A stretch of DNA of 64,000 nucleotides from JAHQVI01 sp963727575 (GCA_963727575.1 CAVSIA010000007.1:186001-250000); one strand, 5' to 3'; shown: positions 17,458 to 28,251, counted from the first letter of the stretch. A program made the numbers and translations. The notes: a model not told the origin generated them from the letters alone.

Positions 17458-18787
17458 ATGACCCACGTTTTTCATCGTCAACTATCCTACGTGCCTCCCG
17501 TCGCGGTGTCAGCCCATGGCGTGACGATTACCGATAAAACCGGCAAGACCTATATCGACGCCTGCGGAGGCGCGGCCGTCTCCTGCCTCGGGCACAACCA
17601 TCCGGACGTGCTGGCGGCGATGAAGGCGCAGATGGACAAGGTCGCCTATGCGCATACCGCCTTTTTCACCACCGAAGTCTCCGAAGCGCTCGCCGACGAC
17701 ATCGTCGCCCATGCGCCGCCCGGCATCGCGCAGGTCTATTTCGTCAGCGGCGGCTCGGAGGCGATGGAATCGGCGCTGAAGATGGCGCGGCAATATTTCG
17801 TCGAGATCGGCCAGCCGCAGCGGCGCTTCTTCATCGCCCGCAAGCAGAGCTATCACGGCAACACGCTCGGCGCCCTCGCGGTCGGCGGCAACGAATGGCG
17901 GCGCCGGCAGTTCGCGCCGCTGCTGATCGACACCTATCACGTCTCGGCCTGCTACGAATATCGCGGCCGGCAGCCGGAGGAGACGCCCGAAGCCTACGGC
18001 AAGCGGCTGGCCAAGGAGCTTGGAGACGCAGATCGAGGCGCTGGGCGCGGAGAACGTCATCGCCTTCGTCGCCGAAACCATCGTCGGCGCGACGTCCGGA
18101 GCCGTGCCGCCCGTGCCAGGCTATTTCAAGCGCGTCCGCGAGGTCTGCGACCGCCACGGCATTCTGCTGATCCTCGATGAAGTGATGTCGGGCATGGGCC
18201 GGACCGGAACGCTCCACGCCTGTGAGCAGGAGGGCGTGTCGCCCGACATCATGGCCATCGCCAAGGGGCTCGGCGGCGGCTTTGCCGCCATCGGCGCGAC
18301 CCTCGTGTCGCAGAAGGTGATGGACGCCTTCCTGCAGGGCTCCAAGATGTTCCAGCACGGGCACACCTATATCGGCCACCCGATCGCCTGCGCCGCCGCG
18401 CTCGAAGTGCAGCATGTCATCCGCCGCGACAATCTGCTGGAGAACGTGAAACAGCTCGGCAAGCTGCTGCATGAGGGGCTTCAGGAGCGCTTCGGCAATC
18501 ATCACCATGTCGGCGACATTCGCGGACGCGGCCTGTTCTGGGGCATCGAGATGGTCGCCGACCGCGCATCGAAAGAGCCGTTCGATCCGGCCAAGAAGGT
18601 CTACGCGCGGATCAAGGCGGAGGCGATGAACCGCGGGCTTATGGTCTACCCTATGGGCGGCACCATCGACGGCGCGCGCGGCGATCATGTGCTGCTGGCG
18701 CCGCCCTTCATCGCCGACGAAGCGCTGATCGGCACCATCGTGGAGCGGCTCGGCGAGGCCGTCGATGCCGCAATAGCCCAGCTCTGA
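17458..18787 (+). pseudogene. Class III (aspartate family) aminotransferase, one frameshift
   Basis: PLP-dependent fold-type I aminotransferase, 442 aa when the frame is repaired. The first part runs from MTHVFHRQLSYVPPV through the PLP-phosphate site VSGGSEAMESALKMARQY to KRLAKEL. The second part continues ETQIEALGAENVIAFVAE, then LILDEVMSGMGRTG and the Schiff-base Lys in AIAKGLGGG (about residue 269). The break is one extra T at 18019-18021 (gagcttgg instead of gagctgg). Both parts are fully conserved, so an assembly indel is likelier than decay. The preferred amine (omega-amino acid, diaminobutyrate, other) is not clear. It is divergent from the BKACE gene. Confidence 0.85.
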
Positions 18788-18908
18788 AGAAAGTGTTTTC
18801 CGGAAAATTGGCCGGATTACGAAGGAATGTAGCGGATTTGCAATTTCGGCATGCCACCCCGTCGGTTACCTTTAATATGGTTTCCTGTAATGCGTAGCGG
18901 GGCGATTC

Positions 18909-19436
18909 ATGACGCCGGGGCAGATCCAGCTTCTCCAACGGAGCTTGGCAAGCATCAATCCGATCAACGCCCGGATCGGCACCGCCTTCTATGACAAGCT
19001 GTTCGAGCTCGAGCCCTATACGCGGAAGTTCAAGGCGGCGGGCGTCGAGCCGCAATGGCCGAAATTCATGAGCATTTTCGAGCGCCTCGTCCGTCAGGAA
19101 ATGGGCTCGATGCTCACCGTGCCGGTGACCACCGAAGGCGCCCGCGAACTGTCGCTCCCCGGCATCGCCGAGTTGGCGCAGCGTTATGTGCAGATCGGCG
19201 CGCACCCGGAGCATTTCCGCGCCGCCCGGCAGGCCTTCCTGTGGAGCCTGCACACCCATCTCGGCGACGAATTCGACGACGCCACCGCCCGGGCCTGGGC
19301 GCAGGCCTTCGACATGGTCTCGGAATCGATCATCCGGGTGATGCGTTCGGAAGCGACCGAGCCCGCCCTGCCGAACGATGGGCGCGAGGTCTCCGAGGAC
19401 GAGAAATATTCCCTGGAGACCCTCTTCCAACAATAG
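18909..19436 (+). CDS. Single-domain globin lacking the usual proximal histidine
   Basis: 175 aa with the layout of bacterial single-domain globins and flavohaemoglobin haem domains (Vgb type). The N-terminal half (FYDKLFELEPYTRKF), the E-helix region and the C-terminal AWAQAFDMVSESII align by eye. In the F helix, where Vgb reads AVKHCQAG, this protein reads AQRYVQIG, so Tyr93 takes the place of the proximal haem ligand His. His99 and His102 lie in the following loop. The last 25 residues are acidic. It may bind haem through Tyr or another residue, or be a sensor without haem. It is alone, convergent with the ThDP enzyme gene (20 bp apart). Confidence 0.8.
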   Translation: MTPGQIQLLQRSLASINPINARIGTAFYDKLFELEPYTRKFKAAGVEPQWPKFMSIFERLVRQEMGSMLTVPVTTEGARELSLPGIAELAQRYVQIGAHPEHFRAARQAFLWSLHTHLGDEFDDATARAWAQAFDMVSESIIRVMRSEATEPALPNDGREVSEDEKYSLETLFQQ

Positions 19437-19456
19437 GGCCGCGCCCGGTCCTGCGT

Positions 19457-21122
19457 CTATTTCCCGCCCAGCTCGTCGAGCCGTTTGGTCGGCGTGATCG
19501 CCTGCTGGATCCAGGATGCAATGCAGGATCGCCGGCTTGCCCGAGGCCAGCGCGCGCTCGAAAGCAGGCGCGAAGTCCTCGGTCGTCTCGACGCGCTCGC
19601 CGTGGCCGCCGAATGCGCGCGCATAGGCGGCCAGATCCGGGTTGTTCAGCGCCGTCGCCGAGACGCGGCCCGGATAGCGCTGCTCCTGATGCATGCGGAT
19701 CGTGCCGTACATCGCATTGTCGATGACGATGACGACGACGGCCGCGCCGAGCTGCACCGCGGTCGCGAATTCCTGGCCGTTCATCAGGAAGCAGCCATCG
19801 CCCGCGAACGACACGACGATCCGGTCGGGGTGCTGGCGCTTGGCCATGACCGCGGCCGGCACGCCATAGCCCATCGAGCCCGATGTCGGGGCGAGCTGGG
19901 TGCCGAAGTCGCGCACGCGGTAATAGCGATGGATCCAGCCGGCATAGTTGCCCGCGCCATTGCAGATGATCGCGTCGGCGGGCAGCCGGTCGCGCAGCCA
20001 GCAGACCACCTCGCCATATTGAAACGGTCCGGGTATGGGCTTCGGCGTCTCCGACCAGGCCACATAGGACGCCCGCAGCATTTCCGTGTCGCTGCCCGCA
20101 CGCCGATGCGGCTCGCCGCCCACACCGAGGGCGGCGCAGAAATCGGCGGGTGTCGCCTGGATCGCCAGCGCCGGCTGATAGACGCGGCCCAGCTCCTCCG
20201 CACTCGGATGAACGTGGACGAGCGTCTGATGCGGCACCGGCACATCGAGCAGCGAATAGGACGAGGACGGCATTTCCGACAGCCGCCCGCCCAGCAGCAG
20301 CACCAGATCGGCGGATTTGATCCGCTCGGCCAGCACCGGATTCGGTCCGATGCCGACATCGCCGACGAAATTGGGATGGTCGGCGGGGAAGAGATGCTGC
20401 CCGCCGGAACGAGCACCCCACGGCCAGATCCTGCTGTTCGGCGAAGCGGATGAACTGCGCGCGCGGCCTCCTCGGTCCAGCGCGAGCCGCCGAGAATGGC
20501 GATCGGGCGCTTCGCCTCGGCAAGCAGCGCGCGGAATTGCGCCATGGCGTCGGGCGCGGGCCAGATGGGGGCCGGATCGACGCGCGGGGCGTCGGCAACC
20601 GTCGCCGCCTCGGTCAGCATGTCCTCGGGCAGCGCGACGACCACCGGGCCGGGCCGTCCCTGCATGGCGACGCGGAAAGCGCGCGTGACCAGCTCGGGGA
20701 TGCGCGCCGGATCGTCGATCTCCACGACCCATTTCGCCATCGAGCCGAACACGGCGCGGAAATCGAGCTCCTGGAACGCCTCGCGCTCGCGCATCTCGCG
20801 GCCGACCTGCCCGGCGAACAGGATCATCGGCGTGGAGATCCTGCGATGCAATGTGGATGCCGTGCGCGGCATTGGTGGCGCCGGGACCGCGGGTGACGAA
20901 GCAGATGCCGGGCCGCCCGGTCAGCTTGCCATAGGCTTCCGCCATCATCGCCGCGCCGCCTTCCTGGCGGCAGACCACCACGTCGATCGGCGAATCGTAG
21001 AGCGCATCGAGCACGGCGAGATAGCTTTCGCCGGGCACGCAGCTCAGCCGTTCGACCCCTTGCGCGACGAGCTGGTCGACGAGGATCTGCCCGCCGGTGC
21101 GTTCGCGAAGCCCCTCCGTCAT
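19457..21122 (-). pseudogene. ThDP-binding acetolactate-synthase-like enzyme, four frame breaks
   Basis: About 553 aa after repair: N-terminal PYR domain with the ThDP-activating Glu54 (CRQEGGAAMMAEAYGK) and RGPGATNAAHGIHIA, a central domain, and a C-terminal PP domain with the GDG...DN cofactor motif (FAGDGCFLMNGQEF... VIDNAMYG), ending near ITPTKRLDELGGK. Reading frame is lost at about 20838, 20458, 20402 and 19500; removing one base at each restores a continuous family sequence. It is not a canonical IlvB (no regulatory partner nearby) and is better called an IlvB-like decarboxylase/lyase. Its ATG overlaps the stop of the CoA-transferase gene (ATGA), implying a shared pathway. Confidence 0.75.
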
Positions 21123-22301
21123 GTCGCCCTCCTCGGCTCTTGCTGGATCAGTTCGGCCAACACCGCCTCGGTGTCGGCGCCGAGGCGCGGGCTGGCGCGG
21201 TCGGCGACCATCCGCTCGCCATCGATGACGATCGGGCAGGCAACCGTCGGGATCGGCCCGGCCTCGGAGGCAAGATCGCGCCTCAGACCGCGCGCGATCA
21301 CCTGCGGGTCGGCGAACACATCGGCAATGTCGTTGATCGGGCCGGCGGGGATGCCCTGGCTTTCGAGCGCGGCGAGAAGCGCCTCGCGCGTCCAGCCGGC
21401 GGTCAGCTCGGAGATGCGGTCGCAGACCGCAGCACGTGCCTGGACCCGGCCTTCATTCGTGCGATAGGCGGCGTTCCCGGCAAGATCCTCAGCATCCAGA
21501 ACTCTGCAGAAGTTTGGCGAACTGTCCGTCATTGCCGACCGCGATGATGAGATGTCCGTCCGCAGCGGGAAAGACCTGATAGGGCACGATATTCGGATGC
21601 CCGTTGCCGAGGCGTTGCGGCTGCTTGCCGGCAACAAGATAGTTCATGGCCTGGCTGGAGAGCACCGCTGTCTGACAGTCGAGCAGCGCCATATCGATAT
21701 AGGCGCCCTCCCCCGTCTGATCGCGCCGGCGCAGCGCAGCGAGGATGGCGTTGGACGCGTAAAGGCCGGTGAAAATGTCGGCGATGGCGAGGCCCACTTT
21801 CATCGGCTCGCCCTCCGGCTCGCCGGTCAGGCTCATCACGCCGCCCATGCCCTGGATCAGGAAGTCGTAGCCGGCGCGCTTGGCATAGGGACCGTCCTGG
21901 CCGAAGCCGGTGATCGAGCAGTAGATCAGGCGCGGGTTGACCTGTTTCAGGCTCTCGTAGTCGAGCCCGTATTTCTTCAGCCCGCCGACCTTGAAGTTCT
22001 CGATGACGACGTCGGACTGCTCCGCGAGCGCGCGCACGGTCGCCTGCCCCTCGGCGCTGTCGAGCTCCAGCGCGATGGAGCGCTTGCCGCGATTGGCGGC
22101 GTGGTAATAGGCGGCGGACAGGTTCTCGCCTTCGGTGCCCTGAACGAAGGGCGGCCCCCAGCCGCGCGTATCGTCGCCGGCGCCGGGGCGTTCGACCTTG
22201 ATAACGCTGGCGCCCATATCGGCGAGAAGCTGCGAGGCCCAGGGTCCGGCGAGAATTCGCGCCAGTTCCAGGACGCGCAAGCCATCGAGAGGTTTTCCCA
22301 T
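21119..22301 (-). pseudogene. Class III (CaiB/BaiF) CoA-transferase, one frameshift
   Basis: 393 aa when repaired. The class III pattern is complete: PLDGLRVLELARILAGPWA, KVERPGAGDDTRGWGPP, VVIENFKVGGLKKYGLDY, GGVMSLTGEPEGEPMKVG and the candidate catalytic Asp175 (LAIADIFTGLYAS). The frame breaks at about 21515 (extra base in gccaaacttctgc), after which VLDAEDLAGN leads into the C-terminal domain. The nearby glutaryl-CoA dehydrogenase makes a succinyl-CoA:glutarate CoA-transferase role likely, as in several proteobacteria. It overlaps the ThDP enzyme gene downstream by 4 nt. Confidence 0.8.
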
Positions 22302-22773
22302 TCCACACTCATTCGGTTTTCTTAGGCGATAGTCTATTAGGCGCCGCCCTGTCGAGCCACAACCCTGTGAGGCTGCGGCCGGGCATCGACGGTCGCAGCA
22401 TATCCGCCGAGCTTTCAGCCGGAGATGAGGCCCGTCACACCCCCGAGCCTCACCTCGCCGATGGAATGGGTCTTTGCTCCCCGAGCGGACGGACCTGTGA
22501 ACGCTCCGCCGGCGAAAGCCGGTGGCTTCGGATTGCGGCTAACGACCCCCGCCCAACACATCCCACGTCGTCCCGCTCCCCCGAGCCGGGACCACTCATC
22601 TGACGACGTAGCACAGCGTTTGCGTATCGGCGAGTAGACCCCTGGATCTTCGCTTCGCTCGCCCGGGGAGACGTCGAATTTTTGTCTGCATCCCCGGATG
22701 CCAATGCATGCTGTCGCCTCAACGCGAGGGGGTTACCGAAGACCACTTTTGGCAACTCTGCTTAGCGGGAGCT
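22302..22773. other. Intergenic region with degenerate palindromes
   Basis: 472 bp between the CoA-transferase and gcdH genes, both on the minus strand. No coding frame is convincing. The part 22560-22690 has GC-rich imperfect inverted repeats (gtcccgctcccccgagccggga; ccctggatcttcgcttcgctcgcccgggg) like decayed REP elements. A promoter for the CoA-transferase gene probably lies near 22310-22340 but is not clear. Confidence 0.35.
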
Positions 22774-23997
<1,224 letters not shown>

Positions 23998-24368
23998 TGG
24001 CATTTCTCCCAGGACGATGCGGATGCGCATTGGCCTCCGCAGCCGGACCGTGCCGCGAGGCAAAACACACTTTCTCTCAAAACCGCGCTCCGGTTCAACC
24101 CAAACACACGCCTGCCGCCCGAAATTGTCGGCCGCCCCCGCCTCCCCCCGATACCGTAGAAACCCGGAGCCGCAAGGTTCAGTTTCCATTCACCAGCCGC
24201 GCCCTAGCGTTTCGGCTGTCGGCATTGCCAACATTGCAGTCGCGAGAATGAGAAAAGGATTTTCCATTCGTAACACGTAAAGACAGGAGCCGGGCTCATC
24301 CGCCGATACGGCGATCCAAGGCCTCCGACCCGGTTCCTAGGGCATAGCGTTTTGAAGGGAGAGAGTTG

Positions 24369-24758
24369 ATGCGAAAACTTATCGCAGCTTTTATGGCTTT
24401 ATGTCTTGGATTCGGCGCGGCCGCCCCGATTTCGACGGCAGCGTCCGCCGTCGAGGCCGGCGCATCCGCGCTGACGCTGAAGGGCGTCACCACCACCATG
24501 TCGCCGGTGACGAAGGCCGATTACGGTTACAGGCATTATTGCGTCCGGCAGTATTTCAAATGCCGCGACCGCTGGGGCGACAGCTGGCAGTTCAAGCGCT
24601 GCATGCAATGGCGCGGCTGCTGGGACGCCTATCTCGATTATCGCGCACGCCACGAGCATTATGGCGGTTGCCGCCGCTGGCAGGACGCATGCGCGGAGAA
24701 TTGGGGCTACGGCAACAACGACTATTACGGCTGCCTGCGCTATCACGGCTGCAATTAA
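24369..24758 (+). CDS. Small exported cysteine-rich protein with duplicated Cys motif
   Basis: 129 aa with a signal peptide (MRKLIAAFMALCLGFGAAA...; cleavage near residue 25). The mature part ends with eight cysteines in two copies of one pattern: C-x6-C-x12-C-x5-C and C-x6-C-x13-C-x5-C, separated by 16 residues, rich in Trp, Tyr and Arg. Four disulfides in two helical hairpins are a reasonable guess. The ATG at 24369 is chosen over an in-frame TTG because AGGGAGAG lies at proper distance. No family is recognised. It ends before a strong terminator. Confidence 0.8.
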   Translation: MRKLIAAFMALCLGFGAAAPISTAASAVEAGASALTLKGVTTTMSPVTKADYGYRHYCVRQYFKCRDRWGDSWQFKRCMQWRGCWDAYLDYRARHEHYGGCRRWQDACAENWGYGNNDYYGCLRYHGCN

Positions 24759-24780
24759 GGCGCCGGGGATTGCAATACAA

Positions 24781-24804
24781 AAAACGGCCCTTCGGGGCCG
24801 TTTT
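24781..24804. terminator. Bidirectional Rho-independent terminator
   Basis: AAAACGGCCC (24781-24790), a TTCG tetraloop and GGGCCGTTTT (24795-24804) form a perfect 10-bp stem with A and T tracts on both sides. It separates the convergent cysteine-rich protein gene (plus) and the small exported protein gene (minus) and can serve both. Confidence 0.92.
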
Positions 24805-24823
24805 ACTTATCTGCGCGACGCCT

Positions 24824-25126
24824 CTAATTCTTCTTCGTCTTGGCGTCCTCGGTCTCGCTCGCCTCGGTCCCGGCCGGCCCCGGCTCGTCGCTCGCCTTGC
24901 CTGCGGCGGTGTCGGGCGGCGGCAGTTTTCCATCCGTCTCGGCCGCAGTCCCGGCGCCCTTGATGTTGGGCTGGTCCTTGCCGCCGGTCCAATCGGTCTG
25001 AGGATGCGCGCCGGTCGCCTCGGTGTCGTTCGCTGCAGCCGGCTTTTCCGCGCTCTGTGCGAATGCCGCCGCCGAGCCGGCCAGCAGGCCCGCCGACAGC
25101 AGGATCGGAAACACAAATCTCGTCAT
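24824..25126 (-). CDS. Small exported hypothetical protein
   Basis: 100 aa with an evident Sec signal peptide (MTRFVFPILLSAGLLAGSAAAFAQ). The mature 76 residues are low-complexity, rich in Ala, Gly, Pro, Asp and Glu, and end in KTKKN; probably disordered in the periplasm. GGGAGG precedes the ATG. No family is recognised. It shares a bidirectional terminator with the convergent cysteine-rich gene. Confidence 0.7.
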   Translation of the reverse strand: MTRFVFPILLSAGLLAGSAAAFAQSAEKPAAANDTEATGAHPQTDWTGGKDQPNIKGAGTAAETDGKLPPPDTAAGKASDEPGPAGTEASETEDAKTKKN

Positions 25127-25231
25127 CGCACACCTCCCGATTGGATTGGCAGCCGTCTGAGCGGCCGCGCGTCCATTAGGAAGTCCCTGGCGAGGGATTC
25201 GTTCCGAAAGGGGCGATCGATCGGCGCAGCG

Positions 25232-25866
25232 CTAGGCCCGATATGTGGCGAGTTTCACCCCGAACCCGATGAATACCGCGCCGGTCACACCCTTCAGCCA
25301 GCGCTGGAACGTGCCGTTGCTCGCCGCCCGCCGGAGCCGCAGGAACAGCAGCACCATCGCCGAGAACCAGATCATGTTCAGAATCGAGTGGATGAGGACG
25401 AGCAGGAAGGCGCTGCGCACGGCATGCTCGCCCGCGGGGATGAATTGCGGGAACGCGGCGAGGTAGAACATCGACACTTTCGGGTTGAGCGCGTTGGTCA
25501 GGAAACCCTCGACGAAGGCGGCGGCCAGCGTGCGGCGACGCCTTGCCGGGGTGCAACGCGCGGCGTCATCGGCACACCGCGGAACGCGTCGCGCAGCGCC
25601 TTCAGCCCGATCCAGCACAGATAGGCCGCGCCGATCATCTTGACGATCAGGAAAGCCTGAGCCGACTGCACCAGGATAACGGAAATCCCCAGCACCGAAA
25701 GCGTGCCATGCACATAAAAGGCGCTGACGAAGCCGGCAATGTTGGCGAACCCGGCGGCGCGGCCCGAGGTCGGCACGGTTTTGGCGATCAGAAGGCCGTT
25801 CGGGCCGGGCGACATCACCAGGAGCGCGGTGACCAGGGTGAAGCTTGCCAGATGCGTCCAGTCCAT
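25232..25866 (-). pseudogene. LysE/RhtB family amino-acid exporter, one frameshift
   Basis: About 211 aa when repaired; inner-membrane exporter with about six TM helices. The N-terminal part MDWTHLASFTLVTALLVMSPGPNGLL holds the family MSPGPN signature. The C-terminal part (AAAFVEGFLTNALNPKVSMFYLAAFPQF) holds the NPK motif. The two lie in different frames; the break is in the GC-rich stretch 25535-25560, one base missing or two extra. Start at 25866 has AAGGGG upstream. The substrate is unknown; family members export Lys, Arg, Thr or homoserine lactone. Confidence 0.8.
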
Positions 25867-25951
25867 CGATTTCGCCCCTTGAGACCGTTTGCTCGCGCCG
25901 GAGATTCGCAACCGCCGTTCGTAAAATAGTCCGAAGCGTCCTGCAAATCAA

Positions 25952-26605
25952 TCAGTACAGCGTCGACTTCTGCCGCGCCTCCAGCTCGCGGTCATAGGCT
26001 TCGGCGTCGAAGTCCGGCAGGGCGGATTTGGCCATCTGCCCCGCCGTCGGCAGGTCGCCCCGACGGAGCCGGATGTCCGGGTCCCAGAGCCGCGCCCGTG
26101 TCAGCGCCCTGGCGCATTGGAAATAAACCGCTTCGATCTCGACGACGATCACCGTCGCCGGCTTCTTGTCGCCGACCGCAAAGCTGTCGATCAGCTCGGG
26201 ATCGACCGTCACCGCGGCGCGGCCGTTGATGCGCAGACACTCCTCGATGCCGGGCGTCAGGAACAGCAGCGCGATCCGCGGATCGGTGACGATGTTGCGC
26301 AGCGTATCGAGCCGGTTGTTGCCGCGGCGGTCGGGGATCAGGATGGTGCTGTCGTCGAGAACGCGGAAAAGCTGGCCCTTGGCGTCGCCGCGCGGCGAAC
26401 AGTCGAGGCCGCCCGGCCCGGCGCTGGCGATGGCGAAGAACGGCGAGGCCTCGATCCAGCGGCGGTATTCCGGCGTCAGGCGCTCAGTGACCTTGGTCAG
26501 CGAGCCGGGATTCGGCGGGCCGTAAAGCGCCTCGAGCGCGGCGATGGAGGTGACGGCATGATCAGCAGGCATGGATGGCAAGGCTCCATTAGCGGAATTC
26601 GACAT
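25952..26605 (-). CDS. Pyridoxamine 5'-phosphate oxidase family (PPOX) flavoprotein
   Basis: 217 aa split-barrel protein of the MSMEG_1061-like PPOX group. Typical blocks are SPFFAIASAGPGGLDCSPRGDAKG, ILIPDRRGNNRLDTLRNIVTDPRIALLFL and LRINGRAAVTVDP, which bind FMN or a similar cofactor in relatives; its substrate is unknown. A longer form from TTG 26644 would overlap the stop of the upstream immunity gene (TTGA) and be translationally coupled; ATG 26605 is chosen with moderate confidence. Confidence 0.8.
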   Translation of the reverse strand: MSNSANGALPSMPADHAVTSIAALEALYGPPNPGSLTKVTERLTPEYRRWIEASPFFAIASAGPGGLDCSPRGDAKGQLFRVLDDSTILIPDRRGNNRLDTLRNIVTDPRIALLFLTPGIEECLRINGRAAVTVDPELIDSFAVGDKKPATVIVVEIEAVYFQCARALTRARLWDPDIRLRRGDLPTAGQMAKSALPDFDAEAYDRELEARQKSTLY

Positions 26606-26640
26606 GTGCTGATCAGTGTTTGCGGTGGGCGGCGTTTGCG

Positions 26641-27111
26641 TCAAATCTTCGGCAGCTCTTTCCAGTCATAAGGGAAAGTCAGCAGCTCCAGCTCGCGCCC
26701 GCTCCAGAATTCCTCATTGCGGTCCAGCCAGATCCGGCCGTCCCGGCGCAGCAGCACCGGGATATCGAAATTCGCCAGCAGCAGCGCGTCGCCGTCCACG
26801 TTCCGGATAAGCCAGTCCACCGCGCGCACCGTGTTCAGCGACCCCTCGGAAAACCCCGGTTCGTCGCCGCGCGCCTGTTCCAGCAACACCGATGCTGTCG
26901 GGCGGAAGCCGAAGATCTCGCCGATCAGCTCCGGATCGCCGGCCGGCACCGTCTCGATCCGCAAGCCCTCGCCTTCCGTGCGCAGGAAGGTCCGGTGGCC
27001 CTCCAGGCGGCGCTCGCCGGTAACGAACGGCAACCCGACCCGCATCAGCTCGCGGAGCATCTCCGGATCGTGCGCCGTCGCCGTTTCGTAGGCGTATGTG
27101 AAACCGCTCAT
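26641..27111 (-). CDS. SitI3-like immunity protein for the adjacent toxin
   Basis: 156 aa, soluble, acidic. The C-terminal two thirds (IFGFRPTASVLLEQ, then NTVRAVDWLIRNVDGDALLLANFDIPVLLRRDG, then WSGRELELLTFPYDW) follow the pattern I associate with the SitI3 family, named after a sibling immunity protein of Myxococcus. Its ATG overlaps the toxin stop by 4 nt (ATGA), the standard arrangement for toxin-immunity pairs. Family membership is recalled and not searched; the pairing rests on the overlap and on the identity of the toxin. Confidence 0.75.
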   Translation of the reverse strand: MSGFTYAYETATAHDPEMLRELMRVGLPFVTGERRLEGHRTFLRTEGEGLRIETVPAGDPELIGEIFGFRPTASVLLEQARGDEPGFSEGSLNTVRAVDWLIRNVDGDALLLANFDIPVLLRRDGRIWLDRNEEFWSGRELELLTFPYDWKELPKI

Positions 27112-28251
27112 TGCGGCTGTCCCTTAAACGGATAGAAATGCGAGATATCGCCGGTGCCGTCGATGAGAATGATTTCCTTCAGCTTTGCAACCGGATTGTT
27201 CTGCAGATAGTCCCGCAGCTCGAGCACGGAAACATCGCTGCCCCTGAGATTGAGCAGGATCCGATGTGCCTGATCGCCGCCCACCTTGACGTCGAGCGTG
27301 TTCCGTATCCGGCGGACATTGCCGCTGGTGGGCGAATAGACGTCGAACACCCGGCCCTCGATGAGCGCGTCGGGGTTCTTGTCGGGGGTCGAGGCCGAGC
27401 CCGGACCGCAGCGCCGGCGTCAGCACGGGCTTGCCGTCCGGCCCCTGGCTCACGGTCGGGTTGGCCAGCACGCGGTAGCCGGCATCGGCCATGCGGGCCA
27501 GCGCATCGTTCTGGCCGCGGAAGCCGGACTTCACGCCCGGCAGTGCGCCCGTCGGCATGGCCTCGGGTCTGCCGTAAACCACCCCGCCGAGCGGCCCGCT
27601 CGGCATCGTCCTGGACGGATGCGGATCGTTCGGCTTGACGGTCGCGGCCGCGCGGAAGCCTTCGGCGCGCTGGGCGCGCAGCGCGAACAGGGCGTTCTGG
27701 ATCTCGGTGGCGTTCTTGCCTTGCCCGAGCATGCCGTCGACGAGGTCGCGCTCTTCCTGGGTGCGGGTCTCGAGGGCGAAACCCGGCAGCGGCGGCGGCC
27801 GGCCGGGAGACGCCGGACCGGTGAGCGGACCGGCCAGCGGCGGCCCGCTGCCGAAACTGCCGTCGGCCATCGAGGTGAAACAGAAGAACCGCCCGCCGCA
27901 ATGATCCTCGCCGGTCTCGATCTCCTGAGCACGGCCGCGTGCGTGCTGATCGACGACGGCGCCGACGGCGACCGCCGCAATGCCGGCGCCGCCCGGCCCG
28001 AGCGGAAGCCGCGGTATGGTCGGCGGGGATGGCGGAGCCGATTCCGGCGCGGGAACCGCGGGCGCGGGTGGCGCATCGCTCGCCGTTCCGGGATGGAAAT
28101 AGGCCGATCCGTCGGCCAGACGCAACGCCGCGGGGCTCGTGCCGTTCAACAGGTTGGCGTTCACCTCGCGGTCGAACAGCGCGGACATATCCGGACCGGG
28201 GGGCGGGGCAGCGGCGGCGTCGGAAATTTCGCCAATCGGATCAATAGCCAT
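27108..28251 (-). pseudogene. Polymorphic toxin with CdiA-type tRNase C-terminal domain, one frameshift
   Basis: 380 aa when repaired. The N-terminal 230 residues are Pro/Gly/Ala-rich with a short hydrophobic stretch (GAGIAAVAVGAVV) and no signal peptide. The C-terminal about 130 residues match the CdiA C-terminal tRNase fold: QNDALARMADAGYRVLANP, KNPDALIEGRVFDVYSP, KVGGDQAHRILLNLRGSDV and LKEIILIDGTGDISHFYP. In characterised relatives this domain cleaves tRNA. The frame breaks at a run of five G (plus strand 27384-27388); four would restore it. The immunity gene overlaps its stop. No two-partner secretion, VgrG, Hcp or Rhs part is present, so the export route is unknown. Confidence 0.78.

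Noticed and set aside
18708..21122. 804-codon minus-strand frame read as one long protein
   Set aside because: It is a chimera: it follows the ThDP enzyme in parts, runs off frame at the breaks, and continues antisense to the globin and aminotransferase genes.
22367..22603. Short plus-strand open frame between CoA-transferase and gcdH
   Set aside because: No ribosome site, composition unlike neighbours, overlaps degenerate palindromic repeats.
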